Origin: Pithys albifrons albifrons
Taxonomy: Eukaryota; Chordata; Aves; Passeriformes; Thamnophilidae
Direction of reading: 5' to 3'
NCBI RefSeq assembly: GCF_047495875.1
Contig: NC_092474.1
Coordinates: 16,467,851 to 16,531,850 of the forward strand
DNA: 64,000 nt
Both the position numbers and the translations under genes were made by a program. Of this stretch, positions 48,438-61,285 are shown in pieces; position 1 is the stretch's first letter; every line of letters starts with the position of its first letter. Under the pieces are notes generated by a model. The model saw only the letters and a program-made list of their open reading frames with translations, was not told the origin of the DNA and searched no databases.

Positions 48438-50515
48438 ATGGTGCCTGCCACGTGCAGGTCAGAGAAAGTGCTTTGTTCAGCCCAGGATTCGAGACGGATG
48501 ACGACTCCTCCCAGGGAAAAGGCTCCCAGGACAGAAAGCGATTGTTCCATTTCTAGTGTTAATGGGGGCCCGTCATTGGCATCTGAGAGCCAGAGGTTGC
48601 CTCCTTTTCCCTGGGCGCAAGGCATGACAGTGCGTGCCACGTGCTGGTCCTAGAAAGTGCCATTTAACAGCCCAGAATTCCAGACCAATGAAAACTCCTC
48701 CCTGGGAAAAGGTGCCAGGACAGAAAGCCATTGTGCCTTTTGTAGGAGTAGTGGGGCACCATCATTGGCACCTGAGAGCCCAAGGCTGCCACCTTTTCCC
48801 TGGGTGCAAAGCTCGACGGTGTGTACCTTATGCGGATTTGGGCCAGTGCCACTTTTGAACCCAGATTTCCAGATGGACGAAGACACCTCCCAGGGAAAAG
48901 GTGCCAGGTCAGAAATCTAATTGTCCTTTTCTAGGGTCAATGGTGCCCCATCATTGGCACCTCAGAGTTCAAAGCTGCCACCTTTTCCGTGGGCGCAAAC
49001 ATCAATGGCGCGTACCACTTTCTTGTCCGGGAAAGTGCCGTTTTTCAGCCCTCAATTCCAGACGGATGAAGACTCCTCACAGATAGAGGCTCCCAGGACA
49101 GAAAGCGATTGTTCCATTTCTAGGGTCAATCGGGCCCCATCATTGGCACCTGAGAGCCCAAGGTTGCCTCCTATACCCTGGGCGCAAAGCTCGACTATGC
49201 GGGCTACGTGAGGGTCCGGGAAATTGCCGTTTCTCATCCCAGAATTCCAGACCGATGAAGATTCCTCCCTGGGAAAAGGTGTCAGGAGAGAAAGCGATTG
49301 TTCCTTTTCTAGGGTTAATGGGGCTCCATCATTGACACCTGAGAGCCCAAGGCTGCAACCTTTTCCCTGAGTGCAAAGCTCGACGGTGCGTGCCACTTGC
49401 GGGTCCAGGAATGTGCTGTTTCTCATCCCAGAATTCGAGGCCGATGAAGATTTCTCCCAGGGAACAGGTGCCAGGTCAGAAAGCAATTGTGCCTTTTCTA
49501 GGGTTAATGGGGCCCCAAAATTGACACCTGAGACCCCAAAGCTGCCACCTTTTCCCTGGGCGCAAAGCTCGACGGAACGTTCCACGTGCAGATCCGGGAA
49601 AGTGCCATTTTTCAGCCCACAATTCCAGACCTATGAAGATTCCTCAGAGGGAAAAGGTACTAGGAGACAAAGCCATTGTGTACTTTGTAATGCTAATTGG
49701 GCCCCATCATTGGCACCTGAGAGCCCAAGGCTGCCACCTTTTCCCTGGGCGCAAAGCTCGACGGAGCGTTCCATGTGCGGGTCCAGGAAAGTGCCATTTT
49801 TCAGCCCAGAATTCCAGACCTATGAAGATTCCTCAGAGGGAAAAGGTACCATGAGACAAAGCCATTATGTACTTTGTACTGCTAATTGGGCCCCATCTTT
49901 GGCACCTGAGAGCCCAAGGCTGCCACCTTTTCCCTGGGCGCAAATGTCGACGGCGCGTGCCGCTTGCAAGTCCGGGAATGTGCCGTTTCTCATCCCAGAA
50001 TTCCAGGCCAGCGAAGATTTCTCCCTGGGAAAAGGTGCCAGGACAGAAAGCGATTGTGCCTTTTCTAGGGTTAATGGGGCCCCAAAATTGGCAGCTGAGA
50101 GCCCAGGGCTGCCACCTTTTCCCTGGGCGCAAAGCTCGACGGTGCGTGCCACATGCGGGTAAGGGAAGAAGCCGTTTTCAGCCTAGAATTCCAGACCAAT
50201 GAAGATTCCTCCCTGGGAAAAGGTGCCAGGACAGAAAGCCATTGTTCTTTTTCTAGGGGTAATGGGGCCCCATGATTGGCACCTGAGAGCCCAAGGCTGC
50301 CACCTTTTCCCTGGGCACAAAGCTCGAAGGTGCGTTCCACTTGCAGGTCCAGGGAAGTGCCGTTTTTCAGCCCAGAATTCCAGACGGAAGAAAATTCCTG
50401 CCAGGGAAAAGGTGCCAAGACAGAAAGCAATTGTTATTTATCTAGTGTTAACGGGGACCCATCATTGGCACCTGAGAGCCCAAGGCTGCCATCTTTTGCC
50501 TGGGCGCAAAGCTAG
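48438..50515 (+). repeat. 11-monomer block (2,078 bp)
   Basis: Classes resemble M1, M2, M4, M6, M7, M20, M9, M9 again, M11, M12 and M24. The doubled M9 (49570 and 49759, ACGGAACG and ACGGAGCG forms) looks like a one-monomer duplication. The first five monomers parallel 43150-44100. Confidence 0.82.
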
Positions 50516-51271
50516 ATGGTGCCTGCCACGTGCAGGTCAGAGAAAGACCTTTGTTCAGCCCAGGATTCCAGACGGATGACGACTCCTCCCAGGGAAAAGG
50601 CTCCCAGGACAGAAAGCGATTGTTCCATTTCTACTGTTAATGGCGGCCCGTCATTGGCATCTGAGAGCCAGAGGTTGCCTCCTTTTCCCTGGGCGCAAAG
50701 CACGACAGTGCGTGCCACGTGCTGGTCCCAGAAAGTGCCATTTTACAGCCCAGAATTCCAGACCAATGAAGTCTACTCCCAGGGAAAAGGGGCCAGGACA
50801 GAAAGCCATTGTGCTTTTTGTAAAGGTAATGGGGTCCCATCATTGGCACCTGAGAGCCCAAGGCTGCCACCTTTTCCCTGGACGCAAAGCTCGATGGTGA
50901 GTTCCACTTGCGGGTCCAGGAAAGTGCCGATTGTCAGACCAGAATTCCAAACCGATGAAGATTCCTCCCAGGGAAAAGGTGCCAGGACAGAAAGCCATTG
51001 TTCTTTTTCTAGGGGTAATGAGGCCCCATCATTGGCACCTGAGAGCCCAAGGCTGCCACCTTTTCCCTGGGCACAAAGCTCGACGGTGCGTTCCACTTGC
51101 AGGTCCGGGGAAGTGCCGTTTTTCAGCCCAGAATTCCAGACGGATGAAAATTCCTCCCTGGGAAAAGGTGCCAGGACAGAAAGCGATTGATATTTATGTA
51201 GTGTTAACGGGGACCCATTGTTGGCACCTGAGAGCCCAAGGCTGCCACCTTTACCCTGGGCGCAAAGCTAG
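50516..51271 (+). repeat. Four-monomer block (756 bp)
   Basis: Classes resemble M1, M2, M3 and M24. The last monomer, from about 51083, begins the 4,535-bp repeat unit described separately. Confidence 0.83.
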
Positions 51272-54105
51272 ATGGTGCCTGCCACGTGCAGGTCAGAGAA
51301 AGTGCTTTGTTCAGCCCAGGATTCCAGACGGATGACGATTCCTCCCAGGGAAAAGGATCCCAGGACAGAAAGCCATTGTGCTTTTTGTAAAGGTAATGGG
51401 GCCCCATCATTGGCACCTGAGAGCCCAAGGCTGCCACCTTTTCCCTGGACGCAAAGCTCGATGGTGCGTTCCACTTGCGCGTCCAGGAAAGTGCCGATTC
51501 TCAGACCAGAATTCCAAACCGATGAAGATTCCTCTCTGGGAAAAGGTGCCAGGACAGAAAGCCATTGTGCTTTTTGTAAAGGTAATGGGGCCCCATCATT
51601 GGCAGCTGAGAGCCCAAGGCTGCCCCCTTTTCCCTGGGCGCAAAGCTCGACGGTGTGTACCTTGTGCGGGTTTGGGCCAGTGCCATTTTTGAACCCAGAT
51701 TTCCAGACGAACGAAGATTCCTCCCTGGGAAAAGGTGCCAGGACAGAAAGCAAGTGTTATTTTTCTAGTGTTAACGGGGCCCCATCATTGGCACCTGAGA
51801 GCCCAAGGCTGCCACCTTTTGCCTGGGCGCAAATGTCGACGGCGCGTGCCACTTGCAAGTCCGGGAATGTGCCGTTTCTCATCCCAGAATTCCAGGCCAG
51901 CGAAGATTTCTCCCTGGGAAAAGGCGCCAGGACAGAAAGCGATTGTGCCTTTTCTAGGGTTAATGGGGCCCCAAAATTGGCAGCTGAGAGCCCAGGGTTG
52001 CCACCGTTTCCCTGGGCGCAAAGCTCGACGGTGCGTGCCACATGCGGGTAAGGGAAAGAGCCAATTTCAGCCCAGAATTCCAGACCAATGAAGATTCCTC
52101 CCTGGGAAAAGGTGCCAGGACAGAAAGCCATTGTTCTTTTTCTAGGGGTAATGGGGCCCCATCATTGGCACCTGAGAGCCCAAGGCTGCCACCTTTTCCC
52201 TGGGCACAAAGCTCGATGGTGCGTTCCACTTGCAGGTCCGGGGAAGTGCCATTTTTCAGCGCAGAATTCCAGACGGACGAAGACACCTCCCAGGGAAAAG
52301 GTGCCAGGTCAGAAATCGAATTGTCCTTTTCTAAGGTCAATGGTGCCCCATCATTGGCACCTCAGAGTTCAAAGCTGCCACCTTTTCCGTGGGCACAAAC
52401 ATCAAGGGCGCGTACCACTTTCTTGTCCGGGAAAGTGCCGTTTTTCCGCCCTGAATTCCAGACGGATGAAGACTCCTCACAGGGAAGAGGCTCCCAGGAA
52501 AGAAAGCGATTGTTCCATTTCTAGGGTTAATCGGGCTCCATCATTGGCACCTGAGAGCCCAAGGTTGCCTCCTATACCCTGGGCGCAAAGCTCGACCATG
52601 CGTGCTACGTGAGGGTCCGGGAAATTGCCGTTTCTCATCCCAGAATTCCAGACCGATGAAGATTCCTCCCTGGGAAAAGGTGTCAGGACAGAAAGCGATT
52701 GTTCCTTTTCTAGGGTTAATGGGGCTCCATCATTGACACCTGAGAGCCGAAGGCTGTAACCTTTTCCCTGAGCGCAAAGCTCGACGGTGCGTGCCACTTG
52801 CGGGTCCAGGAATGTGTTGTTTCTCATCCCAGAATTCGAGGCCGATGAAGATTTCTCCCAGGGAAAAGGTGCCAGGACAGAAAGCAATTGTGCCTTTTCT
52901 AGGGTTAATGAGGTCCCAAAATTGACACCTGAGAGCCCAAGGCTGCCACCTTTTCCCTGGGCGCAAAGCTCGACGGAACGTTCCACGTGCAGGTCCGGGA
53001 AAGTGCCATTTTTCAGCCCAGAATTCCAGACCGATGAAGATTCCTCAGAGGGAAAAGGTACCAGGAGACAAAGCCATTGTGTATTTTGTAATGCTAATTG
53101 GGCCCCATCATTGGCACCTGAGAGCCCAAGGCTGCCACCTTTTCCCTGGGTGCAAAGCTCGACGGTGCATACCCTGTGCGGGTCCGGGAAAGGGCCGTTT
53201 TTCACCCCAGAATTCCAGACGGAAGTCGATTCCTCTCTGCGAAAAGGTGTCAGGACAGAAAGCCATTGTGCCTTTTCTAGGGTTAATGGGGCCCCATCTT
53301 TGGCACCTGAGAGCCGAAGGCTGCCACCTTTTCCCTGGGCGCAAATGTCGACGGGGCGTGCCACTTGCAAGTCCGGGAATGTGCCGTTTCTCATCCCAGA
53401 ATTCCAGGCCAGCGAAGATTTCTCCCTGGGAAAAGGTGCCAGGACAGAAAGCGATTGTGCCTTTTCTAGGGTTAATGGGGCCTCAAAATTGGCAGCTGAG
53501 AGCCCAGGGCTGCCACCTTTTCCCTGGGCGCAAAGCTCGACGGTGCGTGCCACATGCGGGTAAGGGAAAGAGCCGTTTTCAGCCCAGAATTCCAGACCAA
53601 TGAAGATTCCTCCCTGGGAAAAGGTGCCAGGACAGAAAGCCATTGTTCTTTTTCTAGGGGTAATGGGGCCCCATCATTGGCACCTGAGAGCCCAAGGCTG
53701 CCACCTTTTGCCTGGGCACAAAGCTCGACGGTGCGTTCCACTTGCAGGTCCGGGGAAATGCCGTTTTTCAGCCCAGAATTCCAGACGGACGAAAATTCCT
53801 CCCAGGGAAAAGGTGCCAGGACAGAAAGCGATTGTTATTTATCTAGTGTTAACGGGGACCCATCATTGGCACCTGAGAGCCCAAGGCTGCCACCTTTTCC
53901 CTGGGCGCAAAGCTCGACGGTGTGTACCTTGTGCGGGTTTGGGCCAGTGCCATTTTTGAACCCAGATTTCCAGATGGACGAAGATTCCTCCCGGGGAAAA
54001 GGTGCCAGGACAGAAAGCAAGTGTTATTTTTCTAGTGTTAACGGGGCCCCATCATTGGCACCTGAGAGCCCAAGGCTGCCACCTTTTGCCTGGGCGCAAA
54101 GCTAG
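51272..54105 (+). repeat. 15-monomer sub-block of the second-type HOR (2,834 bp)
   Basis: The anchor monomer is a hybrid: it starts as M1 and switches within GGATCCCAGGACAGAAAGCC to the M2-type ending GCTTTTTGTAAAGG. The sub-block is repeated at 55807-58640 with two of the three noted substitutions. Confidence 0.88.
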
Positions 54106-54672
54106 ATGGTGCCTGCCACGTGCAGGTCAGAGAAAGTGCTTTGTTCAGCCCAGGATTCCAGACGGATGACGGCTCCTCCCAGGGAAAAGGCTCCCAGGAC
54201 AGAAAGCCATTGTGCTTTTTGTAAAGGTAATGGGGCCCCATCATTGGCACCTGAGAGCCCAAGACTGCCACCTTTTCCCTGGACGCAAAGCTCGATGGTG
54301 CGTTCCACTTGCGGGTCCAGGAAAGTGCCGATTCTCAGACCAGAATTCCAAACCGATGAAGATTCCTCCCTGGGAAAAGGTGCCAGGACAGAAAGCCATT
54401 GTGCCTTTTGTAGGGGTAATGGGGCACCATCATTGGCACCTGAGAGCCCAAGGCTGCCCCCTTTTCCCTGGGCGCAAAGCTCGACGGTGTGTACCTTGTG
54501 CGGGTTTGGGGCAGTGCCATTTTTGAACCCAGATTTCCAGACGGACGAAGATTCCTCCCTGGGAAAAGGTGCCAGGACAGAAAGCAAGTGTTATTTTTCT
54601 AGTGTTAACGGGGCCCCATCATTGGCACCTGAGAGCCCAAGCCTGCCACCTTTACCCTGAGCGCAAAGCTAG
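54106..54672 (+). repeat. Three-monomer sub-block (567 bp)
   Basis: An M1/M2 hybrid anchor followed by M3 and M4. It is one of the shortest anchor-to-anchor distances, equalled at 58641 and 61286. Confidence 0.87.
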
Positions 54673-55806
54673 ATGGTGCCTGCCACGTGCAGGTCAGAGA
54701 AAGTGCTTTTTTCAACCCAGGATTCCAGATGGATGACGACTCCTCCCAGGGAAAAGGCTCCCAGGACAGAAAGCGATTGTTCCATTTCTAGTGTTAATGG
54801 GGGCCCGTCATTGGCATCTGAGAGCCAGAGGTTGCCTCCTTTTCCCTGGGCGCAAAGCACGACAGTGCGTGACACGTGCTGGTCCCAGAAAGTGCCATTT
54901 TACAGCCCAGAATTCCAGACCAATGCAGACTCCTCCCAGGGAAAAGGTGCCAGGACAGAAAGCCATTGTGTTTTCTGTAAAGGTAATGGGGCCCCATCAT
55001 TGGCACCTGAGAGCCCAAAGCTGCCATCTTTTGCCTGGGCGCAAATGTCGACGGCGCGTGCCACTTGCGGGTCCGGGGAAGTGCCATTTTTCAGCCCAGA
55101 ATTCCAGACGGACGAAGACACCTCCCAGGGAAAAGGTGCCAGGTCAGAAATCGAATTGTCCTTTTCTAGGGTCAATGGTGCCCCATCATTGGCACCTCAG
55201 AGTTCAAAGCTGCCACCTTTTCCGTGGGCGCAAACATCAACGGCACGTACCACTTTCTTGTCCAGGAAAGTGCCGATTTCAGCCCTGAATTCCAGACGGA
55301 TGAAGACTCCTCCCAGGGAAGAGGCTCCCAGGAAAGAAAGTGATTGTTCCATTTCTAGGGTTAATCGGGCTCCATCATTGGCACCTGAGAGCCCAAGGTT
55401 GCCTCCTATACCCTGGGCGCAAAGCTCGACCATGCGTGCTACGTGAGGGTCCGGGAAATTGCCGTTTCTCATTCCAGAGTTCCAGACCGATGAAGATTCC
55501 TCTCTGGGAAAAGGTGTCAGGACAGAAAGCGATTGTTCCTTTTCTAGGAGTAATGGGGACCCATCTTTGGCACCTGAGAGCCCAAGGCTGCCACCTTTTC
55601 CCTGGGCACAAAGCTCGACGGTGCGTTCCACTTGCAGGTCCGGGGAAGTGCCGTTTTTCAGCCCAGAATTCCAGACGGATGAAAATTCCTCCCTGGGAAA
55701 AGGTGCCAGGACAGAAAGCGATTGATATTTATGTAGTGTTAACGGGGACCCATTGTTGGCACCTGAGAGCCCAAGGCTGCCACCTTTACCCTGGGCGCAA
55801 AGCTAG
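54673..55806 (+). repeat. Six-monomer sub-block (1,134 bp)
   Basis: Classes resemble M1, M2, M5, M6, M7 and M24. M6 reads GTGCCGATTTCAGCC near 55271, two bases shorter in the T-run than usual. The block at 59208 shares this change. Confidence 0.86.
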
Positions 55807-58640
55807 ATGGTGCCTGCCACGTGCAGGTCAGAGAAAGTGCTTTGTTCAGCCCAGGATTCCAGACGGATGACGATTCCTCCCAGGGAAAAGGATCCCAGGA
55901 CAGAAAGCCATTGTGCTTTTTGTAAAGGTAATGGGGCCCCATCATTGGCACCTGAGAGCCCAAGGCTGCCACCTTTTCCCTGGACGCAAAGCTCGATGGT
56001 GCGTTCCACTTGCGCGTCCAGGAAAGTGCCGATTCTCAGACCAGAATTCCAAACCGATGAAGATTCCTCTCTGGGAAAAGGTGCCAGGACAGAAAGCCAT
56101 TGTGCTTTTTGTAAAGGTAATGGGGCCCCATCATTGGCAGCTGAGAGCCCAAGGCTGCCCCCTTTTCCCTGGGCGCAAAGCTCGACGGTGTGTACCTTGT
56201 GCGGGTTTGGGCCAGTGCCATTTTTGAACCCAGATTTCCAGACGAACGAAGATTCCTCCCTGGGAAAAGGTGCCAGGACAGAAAGCAAGTGTTATTTTTC
56301 TAGTGTTAACGGGGCCCCATCATTGGCACCTGAGAGCCCAAGGCTGCCACCTTTTGCCTGGGCGCAAATGTCGACGGCGCGTGCCACTTGCAAGTCCGGG
56401 AATGTGCCGTTTCTCATCCCAGAATTCCAGGCCAGCGAAGATTTCTCCCTGGGAAAAGGCGCCAGGACAGAAAGCGATTGTGCCTTTTCTAGGGTTAATG
56501 GGGCCCCAAAATTGGCAGCTGAGAGCCCAGGGTTGCCACCGTTTCCCTGGGCGCAAAGCTCGACGGTGCGTGCCACATGCGGGTAAGGGAAAGAGCCAAT
56601 TTCAGCCCAGAATTCCAGACCAATGAAGATTCCTCCCTGGGAAAAGGTGCCAGGACAGAAAGCCATTGTTCTTTTTCTAGGGGTAATGGGGCCCCATCAT
56701 TGGCACCTGAGAGCCCAAGGCTGCCACCTTTTCCCTGGGCACAAAGCTCGATGGTGCGTTCCACTTGCAGGTCCGGGGAAGTGCCATTTTTCAGCGCAGA
56801 ATTCCAGACGGACGAAGACACCTCCCAGGGAAAAGGTGCCAGGTCAGAAATCGAATTGTCCTTTTCTAGGGTCAATGGTGCCCCATCATTGGCACCTCAG
56901 AGTTCAAAGCTGCCACCTTTTCCGTGGGCACAAACATCAAGGGCGCGTACCACTTTCTTGTCCGGGAAAGTGCCGTTTTTCCGCCCTGAATTCCAGACGG
57001 ATGAAGACTCCTCACAGGGAAGAGGCTCCCAGGAAAGAAAGCGATTGTTCCATTTCTAGGGTTAATCGGGCTCCATCATTGGCACCTGAGAGCCCAAGGT
57101 TGCCTCCTATACCCTGGGCGCAAAGCTCGACCATGCGTGCTACGTGAGGGTCCGGGAAATTGCCGTTTCTCATCCCAGAATTCCAGACCGATGAAGATTC
57201 CTCCCTGGGAAAAGGTGTCAGGACAGAAAGCGATTGTTCCTTTTCTAGGGTTAATGGGGCTCCATCATTGACACCTGAGAGCCGAAGGCTGTAACCTTTT
57301 CCCTGAGCGCAAAGCTCGACGGTGCGTGCCACTTGCGGGTCCAGGAATGTGTTGTTTCTCATCCCAGAATTCGAGGCCGATGAAGATTTCTCCCAGGGAA
57401 AAGGTGCCAGGACAGAAAGCAATTGTGCCTTTTCTAGGGTTAATGAGGTCCCAAAATTGACACCTGAGAGCCCAAGGCTGCCACCTTTTCCCTGGGCGCA
57501 AAGCTCGACGGAACGTTCCACGTGCAGGTCCGGGAAAGTGCCATTTTTCAGCCCAGAATTCCAGACCGATGAAGATTCCTCAGAGGGAAAAGGTACCAGG
57601 AGACAAAGCCATTGTGTATTTTGTAATGCTAATTGGGCCCCATCATTGGCACCTGAGAGCCCAAGGCTGCCACCTTTTCCCTGGGTGCAAAGCTCGACGG
57701 TGCATACCCTGTGCGGGTCCGGGAAAGGGCCGTTTTTCACCCCAGAATTCCAGACGGAAGTCGATTCCTCTCTGCGAAAAGGTGTCAGGACAGAAAGCCA
57801 TTGTGCCTTTTCTAGGGTTAATGGGGCCCCATCTTTGGCACCTGAGAGCCGAAGGCTGCCACCTTTTCCCTGGGCGCAAATGTCGACGGCGCGTGCCACT
57901 TGCAAGTCCGGGAATGTGCCGTTTCTCATCCCAGAATTCCAGGCCAGCGAAGATTTCTCCCTGGGAAAAGGTGCCAGGACAGAAAGCGATTGTGCCTTTT
58001 CTAGGGTTAATGGGGCCTCAAAATTGGCAGCTGAGAGCCCAGGGCTGCCACCTTTTCCCTGGGCGCAAAGCTCGACGGTGCGTGCCACATGCGGGTAAGG
58101 GAAAGAGCCGTTTTCAGCCCAGAATTCCAGACCAATGAAGATTCCTCCCTGGGAAAAGGTGCCAGGACAGAAAGCCATTGTTCTTTTTCTAGGGGTAATG
58201 GGGCCCCATCATTGGCACCTGAGAGCCCAAGGCTGCCACCTTTTGCCTGGGCACAAAGCTCGACGGTGCGTTCCACTTGCAGGTCCGGGGAAATGCCGTT
58301 TTTCAGCCCAGAATTCCAGACGGACGAAAATTCCTCCCAGGGAAAAGGTGCCAGGACAGAAAGCGATTGTTATTTATCTAGTGTTAACGGGGACCCATCA
58401 TTGGCACCTGAGAGCCCAAGGCTGCCACCTTTTCCCTGGGCGCAAAGCTCGACGGTGTGTACCTTGTGCGGGTTTGGGCCAGTGCCATTTTTGAACCCAG
58501 ATTTCCAGATGGACGAAGATTCCTCCCGGGGAAAAGGTGCCAGGACAGAAAGCAAGTGTTATTTTTCTAGTGTTAACGGGGCCCCATCATTGGCACCTGA
58601 GAGCCCAAGGCTGCCACCTTTTGCCTGGGCGCAAAGCTAG
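55807..58640 (+). repeat. 15-monomer sub-block, copy 2 (2,834 bp)
   Basis: Counterpart of 51272-54105 at an offset of 4,535 bp. It differs at 56869 (G) and 57890 (C). Confidence 0.88.
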
Positions 58641-59207
58641 ATGGTGCCTGCCACGTGCAGGTCAGAGAAAGTGCTTTGTTCAGCCCAGGATTCCAGACGG
58701 ATGACGGCTCCTCCCAGGGAAAAGGCTCCCAGGACAGAAAGCCATTGTGCTTTTTGTAAAGGTAATGGGGCCCCATCATTGGCACCTGAGAGCCCAAGAC
58801 TGCCACCTTTTCCCTGGACGCAAAGCTCGATGGTGCGTTCCACTTGCGGGTCCAGGAAAGTGCCGATTCTCAGACCAGAATTCCAAACCGATGAAGATTC
58901 CTCCCTGGGAAAAGGTGCCAGGACAGAAAGCCATTGTGCCTTTTGTAGGGGTAATGGGGCACCATCATTGGCACCTGAGAGCCCAAGGCTGCCCCCTTTT
59001 CCCTGGGCGCAAAGCTCGACGGTGTGTACCTTGTGCGGGTTTGGGGCAGTGCCATTTTTGAACCCAGATTTCCAGACGGACGAAGATTCCTCCCTGGGAA
59101 AAGGTGCCAGGACAGAAAGCAAGTGTTATTTTTCTAGTGTTAACGGGGCCCCATCATTGGCACCTGAGAGCCCAAGCCTGCCACCTTTACCCTGAGCGCA
59201 AAGCTAG
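58641..59207 (+). repeat. Three-monomer sub-block, copy 2 (567 bp)
   Basis: Counterpart of 54106-54672. I noticed no difference. Confidence 0.87.
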
Positions 59208-61285
59208 ATGGTGCCTGCCACGTGCAGGTCAGAGAAAGTGCTTTTTTCAGCCCAGGATTCCAGATGGATGACGACTCCTCCCAGGGAAAAGGCTCCCAGG
59301 ACAGAAAGCGATTGTTCCATTTCTAGTGTTAATGGGGGCCCGTCATTGGCATCTGAGAGCCAGAGGTTGCCTCCTTTTCCCTGGGCGCAAAGCACGACAG
59401 TGCGTGACACGTGCTGGTCCCAGAAAGTGCCATTTTACAGCCCAGAATTCCAGACCAATGCAGACTCCTCCCAGGGAAAAGGTGCCAGGACAGAAAGCCA
59501 TTGTGTTTTCTGTAAAGGTAATGGGGCCCCATCATTGGCACCTGAGAGCCCAAAGCTGCCATCTTTTGCCTGGGCGCAAATGTCGACGGCGCGTGCCACT
59601 TGCGGGTCCGGGGAAGTGCCATTTTTCAGCCCAGAATTCCAGACGGACGAAGACACCTCCCAGGGAAAAGGTGCCAGGTCAGAAATCGAATTGTCCTTTT
59701 CTAGGGTCAATGGTGCCCCATCATTGGCACCTCAGAGTTCAAAGCTGCCACCTTTTCCGTGGGCGCAAACATCAACGGCACGTACCACTTTCTTGTCCAG
59801 GAAAGTGCCGATTTCAGCCCTGAATTCCAGACGGATGAAGACTCCTCCCAGGGAAGAGGCTCCCAGGAAAGAAAGTGATTGTTCCATTTCTAGGGTTAAT
59901 CGGGCTCCATCATTGGCACCTGAGAGCCCAAGGTTGCCTCCTATACCCTGGGCGCAAAGCTCGACCATGCGTGCTACGTGAGGGTCCGGGAAATTGCCGT
60001 TTCTCATTCCAGAGTTCCAGACCGATGAAGATTCCTCTCTGGGAAAAGGTGTCAGGACAGAAAGCGATTGTTCCTTTTCTAGGAGTAATGGGGACCCATC
60101 TTTGGCACCTGAGAGCCCAAGGCTGCAACCTTTTCCCTGAGCGCAAAGCTCGACGGTGCGTGCCACTTGCGGGTCCAGGAATGTGCTGTTTCTCATCCCA
60201 GAATTCGAGGCCGATGAAGATTTCTCCCAGGGAAAAGGTGCCAGGGCAGGAAGCAATTGTGCCTTTTCTAGGGTTAATGGGGCCCCAAAATTGACACCTG
60301 AGAGCCCAAGGCTGCCACCTTTTCCCTGGGCGCAAAGCTCGACGGAGCGTTCCACGTGCGGGTCCGGGAAAGTGCCATTTTTCAGCCCAGAATTCCAGAC
60401 CTATGAAGATTCCGCAGAGGGAAAAGGTACCAGGAGACAAAGCCATTGTGTATTTTGTAATACTAATTGGGCCCCATCATTGCCACCTGTGAGCCCAAGG
60501 CTGCCACCTTTTCCCTGGGTGCAAAGCTCAACGGTGCATACCCTGTGCGGGTCCGGGAAAGGGCCGTTTTTCAGCCCAGAATTCCAGACAGAAGTCGATT
60601 CCTCTCTGGGAAAAGGTGTCAGGACAGAAAGCCATTGTGCCTTTTCTAGGGGTAATGGGGCCCCATCTTTGGCACCTGAGAGCCCAAGGCTGCCACCTTT
60701 TCCCTGGGCGCAAATGTCAACAGCGCGTGCCACTTGCAAGTCCGGGAATGTGCCGTTTCTCATCCCAGAATTCCATGCCAGCGAAGATTTCTCCCTGGAA
60801 AAAGGTGCCAGGACAGAAAGCCATTGTGCCTTTTCTAGGGTTAATGGGGCCCCAAAATTTGCAGCTGAGAGCCCAGGGCTGCCACCTTTTCCCTGGGCGC
60901 AAAACTCGACGGTGCGTGCCACATACGGGTAGAGGAAAGAGCCGTTTTCAGCCCAGAATTCCAGACCAATGAAGATTCCACCCTGGGAAAAGGTGCCAGG
61001 ACAGAAAGCCATTGTTCTTTTTCTAGGGGTAATGGGGCCCCATCATTGGCACCTGAGAGCCCAAGGCTGCCACCTTTTGCCTGGGCACAAAGCTCGACGG
61101 TGCGTTCCACTTGCAGGTCCAGGGAAGTGCCGTTTTTCAGCCCAGAATTCCAGACGGACGAAAATTCCTCCCAGGGAAAAAGTGCCAGGACAGAAAGCGA
61201 TTGTTATTTATCTAGTGTTAACGAGGACCCATCATTGGCACCTGAGAGCCCAAGGCGGTCACCTCTTCCCTGGGCGCAAGGCTAG
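59208..61285 (+). repeat. 11-monomer block (2,078 bp)
   Basis: Starts as the counterpart of 54673 (M1, M2, M5, M6, M7) and, past about 60120, continues with M20-, M9-, M10-, M11-, M12- and M24-like monomers. It therefore contains the right boundary of the 4,535-bp duplication. The M9-like monomer has CCGCAGAGGG in place of CCTCAGAGGG, also seen at 63435. Confidence 0.84.

Larger units (their letters stand above)
51036..55585 (+). repeat. 4,535-bp second-type HOR, copy 1
   Basis: The unit contains 24 monomers in an order different from M1-M24, with anchors at 51272, 54106 and 54673. It is repeated at an offset of exactly 4,535 bp, ending near 55585, where the copies run together. Between anchors, classes resemble M1/M2, M3, M4, M11, M12, M24/M5, M6, M7, M20, M9, M10, M11, M12, M24 and M4 (51272-54105), then M1/M2, M3, M4 (54106-54672), then M1, M2, M5, M6, M7 and M24 (54673-55806). 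End points are approximate. Confidence 0.92.
55586..60120 (+). repeat. 4,535-bp second-type HOR, copy 2
   Basis: Anchors at 55807, 58641 and 59208 are each exactly 4,535 bp after those of copy 1. I found only three substitutions: A/G at 52334/56869, G/C at 53355/57890 and A/G at 54715/59250. Similarity ends near 60120, where copy 2 continues into GGCTGCAACC while the preceding copy has GGCTGCCACC. This is the most recent large duplication in the window, unless it is an assembly duplication. Confidence 0.92.
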
